Source: Pandoraea cepalis (GTDB taxonomy: Bacteria > Pseudomonadota > Gammaproteobacteria > Burkholderiales > Burkholderiaceae). Taken from it: DNA of 64,000 bases. The translations under genes and the position numbers were made by a program. Below are positions 53,927 through 63,293 of the stretch, piece by piece. The stretch covers positions 1-64,000 of the forward strand of contig NZ_CABPSL010000019.1 of NCBI RefSeq assembly GCF_902459665.1, written 5' to 3'. Within the stretch, counting starts at the first letter, position 1. Each line of letters begins with the position of its first letter. A model generated the notes under the pieces. It had not been told where the DNA came from and ran no database searches. It saw only the letters and a program-made list of their open reading frames with translations.

Positions 53927-56900
53927 ATGTCCGCCGCCAACGCTCTATCCCGTAATACCGCGCCTGTGCCGCTCGTGAAAGCGGGACAGCGTTATGCCTT
54001 TGCCGGCTCGCACGCGTCGAGCGACGCCCTGCTCATCGCCCGCTATTTCAACGACAACCGCGAGCGCCTGCCGTTGCTCGCCGTCGTGTGCGCCCAGGCC
54101 ACCGATGCCCTGCGCCTGCAGCAGGAACTCACGTGGTACGCGCCCGACGCCCGAGTACGGCTGCTGCCCGACTGGGAAACGCTGCCGTACGACACGTTCT
54201 CGCCACATCAGGATCTCGTCTCCGAACGGCTCGCCACCCTGCACGACCTCGGGGAGAAGCGCTGCGACATCGTCCTGGTGCCCGCCACCACTGCGCTCTA
54301 CCGCATGGCCCCCGCGAGCTTCATGGCGGCCTACACGTTCTTCTTCACGCAGGGCGAGCGGCTCGACGAAGCACGCCTGAAGTCCCAACTGACGCTGGCA
54401 GGCTACGAGCATGTGAGCCAAGTGATGCGGCCCGGTGAGTATTGTGTGCGCGGCGGACTGATCGACCTGTACCCGATGGGCTCCGCCCTGCCGTATCGTC
54501 TCGATCTGTTCGACGACACCGTCGACAGCATTCGCGCATTCGACCCCGACACGCAGCGCAGCCTGTATCCGGTCAAGGAAGTCCGCCTGCTGCCCGGGCG
54601 CGAATTCCCGTTCGACGACGCTGCCCGCACCGCCTTTCGCGGGCGCTGGCGCGAAGTGTTCGAAGGCGACCCGACCCGCAGCCCGATCTACAAGGACATC
54701 GGCAGCGGCGTGCCGTCGGCCGGCATCGAGTATTACCTGCCGCTGTTCTTCGACGAAACCGCCACCCTGTTCCACTATCTGCCTGCCGACGCCCAACTGG
54801 TCTTCGTGGGCGATCTCGACGCGGCCATCCACCGTTTCTGGAACGACACGCGTCAACGCTACAACTTCCTGTCGCACGATCGCGAGCGGCCGGTGCTGCC
54901 GCCCGAGCAACTGTTCCTGCTCGATCAGGACTTCTTCACGCTCGCCAAGCCGTTCGCCCGCCTGACGCTGCCTACGCCGAACGACGGCAGTTGGGCCATC
55001 CCGTTGCCGGCACTGGCCATCAACCGTCGTGCCGACGACCCGCTGGCCGCCCTGCGCGCCTACCTCGCCCGCACACCAGCCCGCGTGCTGCTGTGCGCCG
55101 ACTCGGCCGGCCGGCGCGAGACGCTGCTGCAACTGCTGCATGACCATGACCTGCGCCCATCGTCCGTCGAGTCGTTCGAAGACTTCCTGACATCAGACGC
55201 TCGCTTTGCCATCGGCATCGCCCCGCTGGCCGCAGGCTTCCTGCTGCCGACGGAAGATCTCGCCTTCATCACGGAGAACGAGCTTTACGAAGGCCTCGCA
55301 CGCCGCGCCGGCAAGCGCCGCCAGGAGCAGGCAACGTCGGTCGACTCGATGGTGCGAGATCTGGCCGAACTCAAGGTGGGCGACCCGGTCGTTCACAGCC
55401 AGCACGGCATCGGTCGCTATCAGGGCCTGGTCAGCATGGATCTCGGCGAAGGCGAGACCGAATTCCTGCATCTCGAATACTCGGGCGACAGCAAGCTGTA
55501 CGTGCCCGTTTCGCAGTTGCATCTGATCTCGCGCTACAGCGGCGCCGATCCCGATACCGCACCGCTGCACTCGCTGGGCTCGGGCCAATGGGAAAAGGCG
55601 AAGCGCAAGGCGGCGCAGCAGATTCGCGATACCGCGGCCGAACTGCTCAACCTGTACGCCCGTCGTGCCGCGCGTTCCGGTTACGCGTTCGAACTGTCGC
55701 CGCGCGACTACGAGAAGTTCGCCGATAGCTTCGGCTTCGAGGAAACGCCGGATCAGGCGGCCGCCATTGCGGCCGTGATGAGCGACATGACGAGCGGCCG
55801 TCCGATGGACCGCCTCGTGTGCGGCGACGTCGGCTTCGGCAAGACCGAAGTGGCCTTGCGCGCCGCCTTCATTGCCGTGCTCGACGGCAAGCAGGTCGCC
55901 TTGCTGGCCCCGACCACGCTGCTCGCCGAACAGCACGCGCAAACCTTCTCCGATCGTTTTGCCGACTGGCCGGTACGCATCGCCGAACTCTCGCGCTTCA
56001 AGACGACCAAGGAAGTGAACGCGAGCGTGAAGGCCATCAACGAGGGACAAGTCGATATCGTGATCGGCACGCACAAACTGCTGTCGAACGACATCCAGTT
56101 CCAGCGTCTGGGCCTCGTCATCATCGACGAAGAACATCGTTTCGGCGTGCGGCAGAAGGAAGCCCTCAAGGCGCTGCGTGCCGAGGTGGACGTGCTCACC
56201 CTGACCGCCACCCCGATTCCCCGTACGCTCGGCATGTCGCTCGAAGGCCTGCGCGACTTCTCGGTCATCGCGACCGCACCGCAGAAGCGTCTGGCGATCA
56301 AGACCTTCGTGCGCCGCGAAGAGGATGGCGTCATCCGCGAAGCCATGCTGCGCGAACTCAAGCGCGGCGGACAGGTGTACTTCCTGCACAACGAAGTCGA
56401 AACCATCGAGAACCGCAAGGCACAGTTGGAAGCCCTGGTGCCCGAGGCCCGTATCGTCGTGGCGCACGGACAAATGCACGAACGCGATCTCGAACGCGTG
56501 ATGCGCGACTTCGTCTCGCAGCGCGCCAACGTGCTGCTGTGTACCACCATCATCGAGACCGGCATCGACGTGCCGACCGCCAACACGATTCTGATGCATC
56601 GCGCGGACAAGTTCGGTCTGGCGCAATTGCACCAGTTGCGCGGGCGCGTCGGGCGCTCGCACCACCAGGCCTATGCCTATCTGCTCGTCCACGATCCGAA
56701 GGCGCTGACCAAGCAGGCACAGCGGCGTCTCGAAGCGATTCAGCAGATGGAAGAACTCGGCGCGGGCTTCTATCTCGCGATGCACGACCTGGAGATTCGC
56801 GGCGCGGGTGAAGTGCTGGGCGACAAGCAATCGGGCGAAATTCACGACATCGGGTTCCAGCTCTACACCGACATGCTGGCCGACGCCGTGAGCGCACTGA

Positions 56901-57391
56901 AAGCCGGACGCGAACCGGATCTCACCGCGCCGCTCTCGGCGACCACCGAGATCAATCTGCATGTCCCGGCCATCTTGCCGAGCGACTTCTGCGGCGACGT
57001 ACAGGAGCGCCTCTCGCTGTACAAGCGCCTGGCCAACGGCACCCACGCCGACGCCATCGACACGATCCAGGAAGAACTCGTCGATCGCTTCGGCAAGCTG
57101 CCGCAACAGGCGCAGGCGCTGATCGAGACGCACCGCCTGCGACTGCTCGCCAAGCCACTGGGTATCGTCAAGATCGACGCGAGCGAAGACGCCATCGCCC
57201 TGCAATTCGAGCCGACCCCGCCCGTCGATCCGATGCGCATCATCGCGCTGGTGCAGACGCATCGCCATATCAAGCTCGCGGGACAGGACAAGCTGCGCAT
57301 CGAAGCAAAGCACGTGCAACTGACCGATCGCGTCCGCGCGATCAAGGAGACACTGCGCGCGCTCGGCACGCCGAACGCCGAAGCGGCCTGA
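53927..57391 (+). CDS. mfd: Mfd transcription-repair coupling factor
   Basis: 1154-aa ATP-dependent translocase that removes stalled RNA polymerase and recruits UvrA. Order: UvrB-homology module (to about residue 340), RNA-polymerase interacting domain (GDPVVHSQHGIGRYQGLV, about 484), helicase motifs GDVGFGKTEVALRAAF (Walker A, about 633) and IIDEEHRFGVRQKE (Walker B, about 733), TRG motif, and C-terminal domain. The frame also opens at ATG 53882, but that codon sits inside a hairpin and 53927 gives the usual MS-A start; neither has a clear ribosome site. Confidence 0.95.
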   Translation: MSAANALSRNTAPVPLVKAGQRYAFAGSHASSDALLIARYFNDNRERLPLLAVVCAQATDALRLQQELTWYAPDARVRLLPDWETLPYDTFSPHQDLVSERLATLHDLGEKRCDIVLVPATTALYRMAPASFMAAYTFFFTQGERLDEARLKSQLTLAGYEHVSQVMRPGEYCVRGGLIDLYPMGSALPYRLDLFDDTVDSIRAFDPDTQRSLYPVKEVRLLPGREFPFDDAARTAFRGRWREVFEGDPTRSPIYKDIGSGVPSAGIEYYLPLFFDETATLFHYLPADAQLVFVGDLDAAIHRFWNDTRQRYNFLSHDRERPVLPPEQLFLLDQDFFTLAKPFARLTLPTPNDGSWAIPLPALAINRRADDPLAALRAYLARTPARVLLCADSAGRRETLLQLLHDHDLRPSSVESFEDFLTSDARFAIGIAPLAAGFLLPTEDLAFITENELYEGLARRAGKRRQEQATSVDSMVRDLAELKVGDPVVHSQHGIGRYQGLVSMDLGEGETEFLHLEYSGDSKLYVPVSQLHLISRYSGADPDTAPLHSLGSGQWEKAKRKAAQQIRDTAAELLNLYARRAARSGYAFELSPRDYEKFADSFGFEETPDQAAAIAAVMSDMTSGRPMDRLVCGDVGFGKTEVALRAAFIAVLDGKQVALLAPTTLLAEQHAQTFSDRFADWPVRIAELSRFKTTKEVNASVKAINEGQVDIVIGTHKLLSNDIQFQRLGLVIIDEEHRFGVRQKEALKALRAEVDVLTLTATPIPRTLGMSLEGLRDFSVIATAPQKRLAIKTFVRREEDGVIREAMLRELKRGGQVYFLHNEVETIENRKAQLEALVPEARIVVAHGQMHERDLERVMRDFVSQRANVLLCTTIIETGIDVPTANTILMHRADKFGLAQLHQLRGRVGRSHHQAYAYLLVHDPKALTKQAQRRLEAIQQMEELGAGFYLAMHDLEIRGAGEVLGDKQSGEIHDIGFQLYTDMLADAVSALKAGREPDLTAPLSATTEINLHVPAILPSDFCGDVQERLSLYKRLANGTHADAIDTIQEELVDRFGKLPQQAQALIETHRLRLLAKPLGIVKIDASEDAIALQFEPTPPVDPMRIIALVQTHRHIKLAGQDKLRIEAKHVQLTDRVRAIKETLRALGTPNAEAA

Positions 57392-57547
57392 CGCTCGCAT
57401 GCCCCGGGGCAACCCAAGCCCGCCCAGGGTTTCCCACCCGACGGGAATGGTTGTTCACTCAACCTTTTACGTCTAAATTGTTTTTGAGTAATATTTCCCC
57501 AGTACCGGTACGTAGCGACGTATGACTGGAGATTCCCGGAGATTCGA

Positions 57548-58765
57548 ATGACAAGCGCTTCCCCCCAAGCCATCGCCCCGCAGGTTGCCAACGAGGCCCA
57601 GCCGGCATCGCTCGACTGGATCACGAAGCTGGTCAGCATCGACACCACCAGCCGCGAATCGAACCTCGGCCTGATCGAGACGGTGCGCGACAGCCTCAAG
57701 CACGCTGGCGTCGAGCCGTGGTTGTCTTACGACGCCACCCAGCGCAAGGCCAATCTGTTCGTGACGCTGCCGGCCGCGGATGGCAACACCCAGGGCGGCA
57801 TCGTGCTCTCGGGCCACACCGACGTGGTGCCGGTCGACGGTCAACCATGGGACACCGATCCATTCAAGCCGGTGGTGCGCGACGGCAACCTGTACGGCCG
57901 CGGCACGTGCGACATGAAGGGGTTCATCGGCTCGGTCATGACGCTGCTGCCGGAAATGCGCGACGCCAAACTCAAGACGCCGTTCCATTTCGCGTTCTCC
58001 TACGACGAGGAAATCGGTTGCGTGGGCGCACCGGTCATGCTCGCCGCATTGCGTGAGCGCGGTATTCGCCCGGACGGCTGTATCGTCGGCGAGCCGACGA
58101 GCATGCGCGTGATCGTCGCTCACAAGGGCATCAACGCCTACCAGTGCTGTGTGCGCGGTCATGCGGCGCACTCGTCGCTCACGCCGAAGGGCTCGAACGC
58201 GATCGAATACGCCGCGCGCCTGATCTGCTACATCCGCGATCTGGCCGATCACTTCAAGCAGAACGGTCCGTTCGACGAGTTGTTCGACGTGCCGTTCACC
58301 ACGGCGCAGACGGGCACGATCTCGGGCGGTATCGCCCTCAACACGATTCCGGCGCTGTGCGAGTTCGTCTTCGAATACCGCAACCTGCCGGGCGTGGATG
58401 CCGACGGCATCTTCCAGCGCATTCAGCAATACGCCACGGACGAGTTGATCCCGAAGATGCAGAAAGAGCACCCGAACGCGGGTATCGAGTTCAAGCGGAT
58501 TGCCGCGGCCCCGGCACTGGACGCTTCGGAGCAGGACGCGATCACGCAACTCGTGCGCGCGCTGACCAAGGACACCGACAAGCGCAAGGTCGCTTATGGC
58601 ACCGAAGCCGGTCAGTTCCAACGCGCAGGCGTGCCGTCGATCGTGTGCGGCCCTGGCAATATCGAACAAGCCCACAAGCCCAACGAGTTCGTGTCGCTCG
58701 AACAGATCGCGCAGTGCGAATCGTTCCTGCGCAAGTTGATCCACAGCAACACCGTCGGCGTCTGA
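57548..58765 (+). CDS. argE: Acetylornithine deacetylase
   Basis: 405-aa M20 metallopeptidase-family deacetylase releasing ornithine from N-acetylornithine in arginine synthesis. Metal ligands are in LSGHTDVVPVDGQPWDTDPF (His/Asp), YGRGTCDMKGF and catalytic YDEEIGCVGAPV (Glu-Glu), with a dimerisation domain in the middle. GGAG before ATG 57548. The gene neighbourhood downstream handles amino-acid-like compounds, so a related N-acyl amino acid substrate is also possible. Confidence 0.88.
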   Translation: MTSASPQAIAPQVANEAQPASLDWITKLVSIDTTSRESNLGLIETVRDSLKHAGVEPWLSYDATQRKANLFVTLPAADGNTQGGIVLSGHTDVVPVDGQPWDTDPFKPVVRDGNLYGRGTCDMKGFIGSVMTLLPEMRDAKLKTPFHFAFSYDEEIGCVGAPVMLAALRERGIRPDGCIVGEPTSMRVIVAHKGINAYQCCVRGHAAHSSLTPKGSNAIEYAARLICYIRDLADHFKQNGPFDELFDVPFTTAQTGTISGGIALNTIPALCEFVFEYRNLPGVDADGIFQRIQQYATDELIPKMQKEHPNAGIEFKRIAAAPALDASEQDAITQLVRALTKDTDKRKVAYGTEAGQFQRAGVPSIVCGPGNIEQAHKPNEFVSLEQIAQCESFLRKLIHSNTVGV

Positions 58766-58955
58766 ACCCACGCCCGACTCGCGCAGGCCGGCGCGTCGAC
58801 GAACGTTTGACCGGGCCGTATTCCGACTGCCGGATGCGGCCCGTTGCCTTGCAACATGCCTTACGCAGTAGCAGACGCCTATCGCAAGGGCGCACAGGAC
58901 ATTCCTCCGCAAGATAACAATCACGTACGCCAGACAGGTATTGGAGATCTCGCCC

Positions 58956-60242
58956 ATGAGCGCAAGCGCAGCCCCCAACGCGACGGCCCCGGCCGCCCGC
59001 ACTTCCCCGCACGCGTGGCGTGTGATCGTATCGGCCTCGATCGGTAATGCGCTCGAGTGGTTCGATCTCGTGGTGTACGGCTTTTTCGCCGTGACCATCG
59101 CAAAACTGTTCTTCCCGACCGGCAACGACACGGTATCGCTGCTGCTCACCCTCGGCACGTTCGGCGTGTCGTTCTTCATGCGGCCGCTGGGCGCCATTGT
59201 GATCGGCGCCTATGCCGACCGCGCCGGTCGCAAGGCGGCCCTCACCCTGTCGATTCTGATGATGATGGTCGGCACGCTGCTCATCGCGCTCATGCCCACG
59301 TACGCCACCATCGGCGTGCTGGCACCGGTCGGCATCGTCATCGCCCGCATGGTGCAGGGCTTCTCGGCGGGCGGCGAATTCGGCAGCGCCACTGCGTTTC
59401 TCGCCGAGCACGCACCGAAACGCCGCGGTTTCTTCTCGAGCTGGCAGGTCGCCTCGCAAGGGCTGACCACGCTGCTCGCCGCGGGGTTCGGCGCGCTGCT
59501 GACCGGTAATCTGTCGCCGGAGGCCATGATGTCGTGGGGCTGGCGCGTGCCGTTCTTCTTCGGCCTGCTGATCGGCCCGGTCGCGTATTACATTCGCCGC
59601 CGTCTGGACGAGACGCCCGAGTTCCTCGACATCGAGCCCACGCAAAGCCCGCTGCGCGACACGTTCGCGAGTCAGAAGGAACGGCTGCTGCTCGCCATTG
59701 GCGTGGTTGTGATGGCCACCGTGGCGACGTACCTGGTGCTCTACATGCCGACGTATGCCGTGAAGCAACTGGGCCTGCCGTCGTCGGCCGCGTTCTCGGC
59801 GGTACTGCTCACCGGCGTGGTGCAACTGATCGTGGCGCCCATCGTCGGCCACTGGTCGGATACGCATGGCCGGATCAAACCGATGCTCACGGCCGCCGTG
59901 GCATTGCTGGTACTGGTCTACCCGATGTTCAGCCTCCTCGATGCGCACCCGACGTTCGGCGCGCTGATGGTGTTCCAGATCGTGCTCGGCCTGCTGATGA
60001 CAACGTACTTCGGCGCCCTGCCCGCCCTGCTCACGGAATTGTTCCCGGTGCAGGTGCGCACCACCGGCCTCTCGCTCGGGTATAACATCGCAGCAACGGT
60101 GTTCGGCGGTTTCGCCCCGTTCATCATCACGTGGCTCATCGGCGCTACCGGCAACAAGCTCGCGCCGAGCTTTTATCTGATTTTCGCTGCCCTTATCAGC
60201 ATTACCGCGCTGCTGCGCACCCGTAAGCTCGGCCTGCGCTGA
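58956..60242 (+). CDS. MHS-type MFS transporter
   Basis: 428-aa major facilitator of the metabolite:H+ symporter group (citrate/ketoglutarate/proline-betaine-like). Twelve helices; the MHS start ASIGNALEWFDLVVYGFFAV, motif GAIVIGAYADRAGRKAALTL between helices 2 and 3, and QGFSAGGEFGSATAFLAEHA. ATG 58956 has GGAG 9 bases upstream. Followed by a catabolic gene set, suggesting uptake of its substrate, an organic acid or amino-acid derivative. Confidence 0.85.
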   Translation: MSASAAPNATAPAARTSPHAWRVIVSASIGNALEWFDLVVYGFFAVTIAKLFFPTGNDTVSLLLTLGTFGVSFFMRPLGAIVIGAYADRAGRKAALTLSILMMMVGTLLIALMPTYATIGVLAPVGIVIARMVQGFSAGGEFGSATAFLAEHAPKRRGFFSSWQVASQGLTTLLAAGFGALLTGNLSPEAMMSWGWRVPFFFGLLIGPVAYYIRRRLDETPEFLDIEPTQSPLRDTFASQKERLLLAIGVVVMATVATYLVLYMPTYAVKQLGLPSSAAFSAVLLTGVVQLIVAPIVGHWSDTHGRIKPMLTAAVALLVLVYPMFSLLDAHPTFGALMVFQIVLGLLMTTYFGALPALLTELFPVQVRTTGLSLGYNIAATVFGGFAPFIITWLIGATGNKLAPSFYLIFAALISITALLRTRKLGLR

Positions 60243-60342
60243 TTTCAGCGACGGCCCAGCGCCCCCGGGCGCCGAGGCGCACATGCGTTCACCGGTGTGC
60301 GCCCGTCCCCGGGGATTCCACGACTACGGAGACCCTGTCCAA

Positions 60343-61371
60343 GTGACGCAACCGACCCCTGCCCCGCACGCCGAAACCATCGACACGCAACCCGTTCCGA
60401 CCCGGGACGCCATTGCCGCACTCCACGAAAAGCTGCGCCCCTATGTGCGAACCACGCCAGTGTTCACGCGAAGCGACTTTCCGACGCTGGGCGACACGCA
60501 GGTGACGTTCAAGTACGAGCTGCTGCAGGCATCGGGGACGTTCAAGGCGCGCGGCGCGTTCTCGAACCTGCTCTCGCTCGACGAAGCGCAGCGCAAGGCG
60601 GGCGTGACGTGCGTATCCGCCGGCAATCATGCCGTAGCCGTCGCCTATGCCGCGCGCGCGATGGGTGTCGGGGCCAAGACGGTCATGCTCAAGACCGCCA
60701 GCCCGGCACGCTCGTCCCTGTGCCGCGAATACGGCGCGGATCTGATGTTGGCGGAGAACGTGCATGAGGCGTTCGAGGTGGTCAAGCGCGTGGAGCAGGA
60801 GGAAGGCCGTTACTTCGTGCATCCTTTCAACGGTTACCGCACCGTGCTGGGTACGGCCACCCTCGGCTACGAGTGGGCGCAGCAAGCCCCCGACCTCGAC
60901 GCCGTGATCGTGCCCATCGGTGGCGGCGGGCTGATTGCCGGGGTGGCGACAGCGTTCAAGCTGTTCGCCCCGCACGTGCAGGTGTATGGCGTGGAGCCGG
61001 CGGGTGCCGATGCGATGGCACAGAGCTTCGCCGCGGGCGGTCCGGTCAAGATGGGGCCGATGAGCGGCATTGCCGACAGCCTGATGGCGCCGCACACCGA
61101 GCTTTACAGCTACACGCTGTGCCGACGCCATATCGACGAACTGGTCACCGTCACCGACGACGAGATGCGCGCGGGCATGCTCACGCTGTTCCGCCAACTG
61201 AAGCTCGCCGTGGAGCCCGCATGTGCCGCTGCCACCGCCGCATTGATGGGGCCCCTGCGCGAAAAGCTCATGGGCAAACGCGTGGGCGTCCTGCTGTGCG
61301 GCACCAATACCGACACGGCAACGTTCAACCGGCACATCGAAGCCGCCCTCGCGGCGGAAGCGAACGGCTGA
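60343..61371 (+). CDS. Threonine/serine dehydratase-like PLP enzyme (EutB-like)
   Basis: 342-aa fold-type II PLP enzyme. PLP Lys in ASGTFKARGAFSNLL (about residue 65), Asn in VSAGNHAVAVAYAARAMG, and Gly-rich phosphate loop IVPIGGGGLIAGVAT (about 188). GTG 60343 with GGAG 11 bases upstream is the likely start. Next to an ornithine-cyclodeaminase-family gene; this pairing is known from ectoine use (EutB/EutC) and from beta-hydroxyaspartate metabolism (BhcB/BhcD). The exact hydroxy-amino-acid substrate is unknown. Confidence 0.82.
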   Translation: MTQPTPAPHAETIDTQPVPTRDAIAALHEKLRPYVRTTPVFTRSDFPTLGDTQVTFKYELLQASGTFKARGAFSNLLSLDEAQRKAGVTCVSAGNHAVAVAYAARAMGVGAKTVMLKTASPARSSLCREYGADLMLAENVHEAFEVVKRVEQEEGRYFVHPFNGYRTVLGTATLGYEWAQQAPDLDAVIVPIGGGGLIAGVATAFKLFAPHVQVYGVEPAGADAMAQSFAAGGPVKMGPMSGIADSLMAPHTELYSYTLCRRHIDELVTVTDDEMRAGMLTLFRQLKLAVEPACAAATAALMGPLREKLMGKRVGVLLCGTNTDTATFNRHIEAALAAEANG

Positions 61372-61496
61372 GCGGCGTCGCGCTGCCTTCGCACGGCATC
61401 ACGCCGCAGCCGCACCCCGACGCGACCCGACGGTCGCGTCGTCGCTTGGCCTGCGGCCGCTTCCGGCATTTTCCAGCAACGTCACCAGGATTTCGC

Positions 61497-62522
61497 ATGT
61501 CCGCCACCGCCCCCACGCCGCCTGTCTTGCTGCTCGACGCCACGCAAATCGCCGCGCTCATGCCCGTGGCCGACGCGATTCCCGTCATGTCCAATATGTT
61601 CGGCGCGCTGGCCCGCGAGCAGATTCACCTGCCGTTGCGTCAGATCATTCGCCCACCGGAAGCGCTCGGGGCCAAGGGCATGCTCGGCATGATGCCTGCG
61701 TTCCTGGGTGGCACGGCGTCCGGCATGCCAGTCTACGGCGCGAAGGTCGGCACCTTCTTTCCCGGCAATAGCGCCCAAGGCAAAGATCCGCATCAAGGGT
61801 GCGTGCTGTTGATGAGCGGGCTGACGGGGGAACTCCTAGCGGTCATGAACGCGGCGGAGATCACGGGCATTCGCACTGCCGCCGTGACGGGGCTCGCGAC
61901 ACGTCAGCTCGCCCGCCACAACGCCAGCCGTCTTGCGCTAATCGGCGCCGGTCATCAGGCGCACTGGCATCTCGCGGCACTCGCCGCGGCGCGCGAGCTG
62001 CAGCACGTGCGCGTGGCGAGCCGCTCGCTCGCCACGGCACAGGCGTTTGTCGACAAGGAGCAGCCGAACTACGGCTTTCGCCTCGAAGCCGCGCAGAGCG
62101 TCGAAGCAGCCGTGCGAGACGCCGACATCGTGGTCACGGTGACCAACGCCACGGAACCGGTGCTGCAAGCGGACTGGATCGCGCCGGGCACGCACGTCAA
62201 TCTGGTGGGCAGCAGCACGCCGCGTCACCGCGAGGCCGACACGGCGCTCATGGCGCGCGCGCAACTGTTCGTCGACCGGCGCGAGTCGACGATCAACGAA
62301 TCCGGCGACTATCTCGCCGCCGCTGCCGAGGGCAGCATCGGACCGGCCGATCTGCTCGCGGAACTCGGCGAGCTGGTCATTGGCCATCATCCCGGGCGCA
62401 CCGATGCCGAAGCCGTCACAGTCTTCAAGTCGCTTGGCATGGGGGCGCAGGACGTTGCCCTTGCCGCGGCCCTGTATCAACGCGCGCAAGCCGCAGGCAT
62501 TGGCACAAGCGTCGCGATCTGA
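61497..62522 (+). CDS. Ornithine cyclodeaminase / mu-crystallin family enzyme (EutC-like)
   Basis: 341-aa NAD(P)-dependent enzyme: substrate-binding N-terminal part with AKVGTFFPGN and GELLAVMNAAEITGIRTAAV, Rossmann loop LALIGAGHQAHWHLAALAA (about residue 148) and VGSSTPRHREAD. CAGGA before ATG 61497. In the EutC/BhcD group such proteins reduce or form imines; ornithine cyclodeaminase proper is less likely given the dehydratase neighbour. Confidence 0.82.
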   Translation: MSATAPTPPVLLLDATQIAALMPVADAIPVMSNMFGALAREQIHLPLRQIIRPPEALGAKGMLGMMPAFLGGTASGMPVYGAKVGTFFPGNSAQGKDPHQGCVLLMSGLTGELLAVMNAAEITGIRTAAVTGLATRQLARHNASRLALIGAGHQAHWHLAALAAARELQHVRVASRSLATAQAFVDKEQPNYGFRLEAAQSVEAAVRDADIVVTVTNATEPVLQADWIAPGTHVNLVGSSTPRHREADTALMARAQLFVDRRESTINESGDYLAAAAEGSIGPADLLAELGELVIGHHPGRTDAEAVTVFKSLGMGAQDVALAAALYQRAQAAGIGTSVAI

Positions 62523-62680
62523 AGGTCCGACGCGCCGGTGACAACGGCGGCCCACGAGGGCGACGGGCTGACGAACACAATGTCCGGATCGGTCCGGTTC
62601 CGGTCTGGAGGCGGCCTGTCGAGGCGTCAGGGGACGCCGTAAGATGGTGCCATCGGTTCCCACCTCACGGAGAGTCCCTC

Positions 62681-63247
62681 ATGTCGCAAAGCCAAGCTGC
62701 CCACACCGCCCGTACCGCCCTGCTCGTCATCGACGCCCAGGAGTCGTTTCGCCAACGCCCGTACTGGCGTGAAGACGATCTCGCCACGTATTTCGACCGT
62801 CAGCAGGCCCTCGTCGACGGCGCCGTGGCGCGCGGCGTGCCGATCGTGCAGGTCTTCCACATCGGATCGGGCGCGTTCTCGCGCGATTCCGGCTTCGTTC
62901 GCACGCTCGAAGAACTCCATATCGCCCCGGCGTTCACGGTGGACAAGGTCAAGCATAGTGCCCTGGCCGGCTCCACGCTCGGCGCGTGGCTCGTCGAGCA
63001 TGGCATCACGCGCCTGATCGTCTCCGGCATCCGTACCGAGCAATGCTGCGAGACAACCACGCGCGCGGCGTCCGACGCGGGTTACGCCGTGGACTTCGTC
63101 ACCGAAGCCACCCTCACGTTCCCGATGCAGCATCCGCGCACCGGGCGTGAGCTGTCGGTGGCCGAGTTGAAGGAGCGCACGGAAACGGTGCTCGTCGATC
63201 GCTTCGCACGCATCGTGACGGTTGAGGAAGCGCTCGCCGCGGTGTAA
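62681..63247 (+). CDS. Isochorismatase-like cysteine hydrolase
   Basis: 188-aa hydrolase of the isochorismatase/nicotinamidase fold. Catalytic triad visible: Asp in LLVIDAQESFRQ (about residue 18), Lys in VDKVKHSALAGS (about 90) and Cys in SGIRTEQCCETTTRAA (about 122-123, two adjacent Cys). GGAGAG before ATG. Likely cleaves an amide or carbamate, for instance from a nitrogen compound handled by the upstream genes. Confidence 0.85.
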   Translation: MSQSQAAHTARTALLVIDAQESFRQRPYWREDDLATYFDRQQALVDGAVARGVPIVQVFHIGSGAFSRDSGFVRTLEELHIAPAFTVDKVKHSALAGSTLGAWLVEHGITRLIVSGIRTEQCCETTTRAASDAGYAVDFVTEATLTFPMQHPRTGRELSVAELKERTETVLVDRFARIVTVEEALAAV

Positions 63248-63293
63248 TGTCGTGATCAACCCGCCTTGCCCCCGCTGTCCGAATCCGACCTGA

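Noticed and set aside
55193-57412. Minus-strand open frame of 739 codons inside mfd
   Set aside because: Shadow of the mfd helicase region; composition typical of antisense high-GC DNA.
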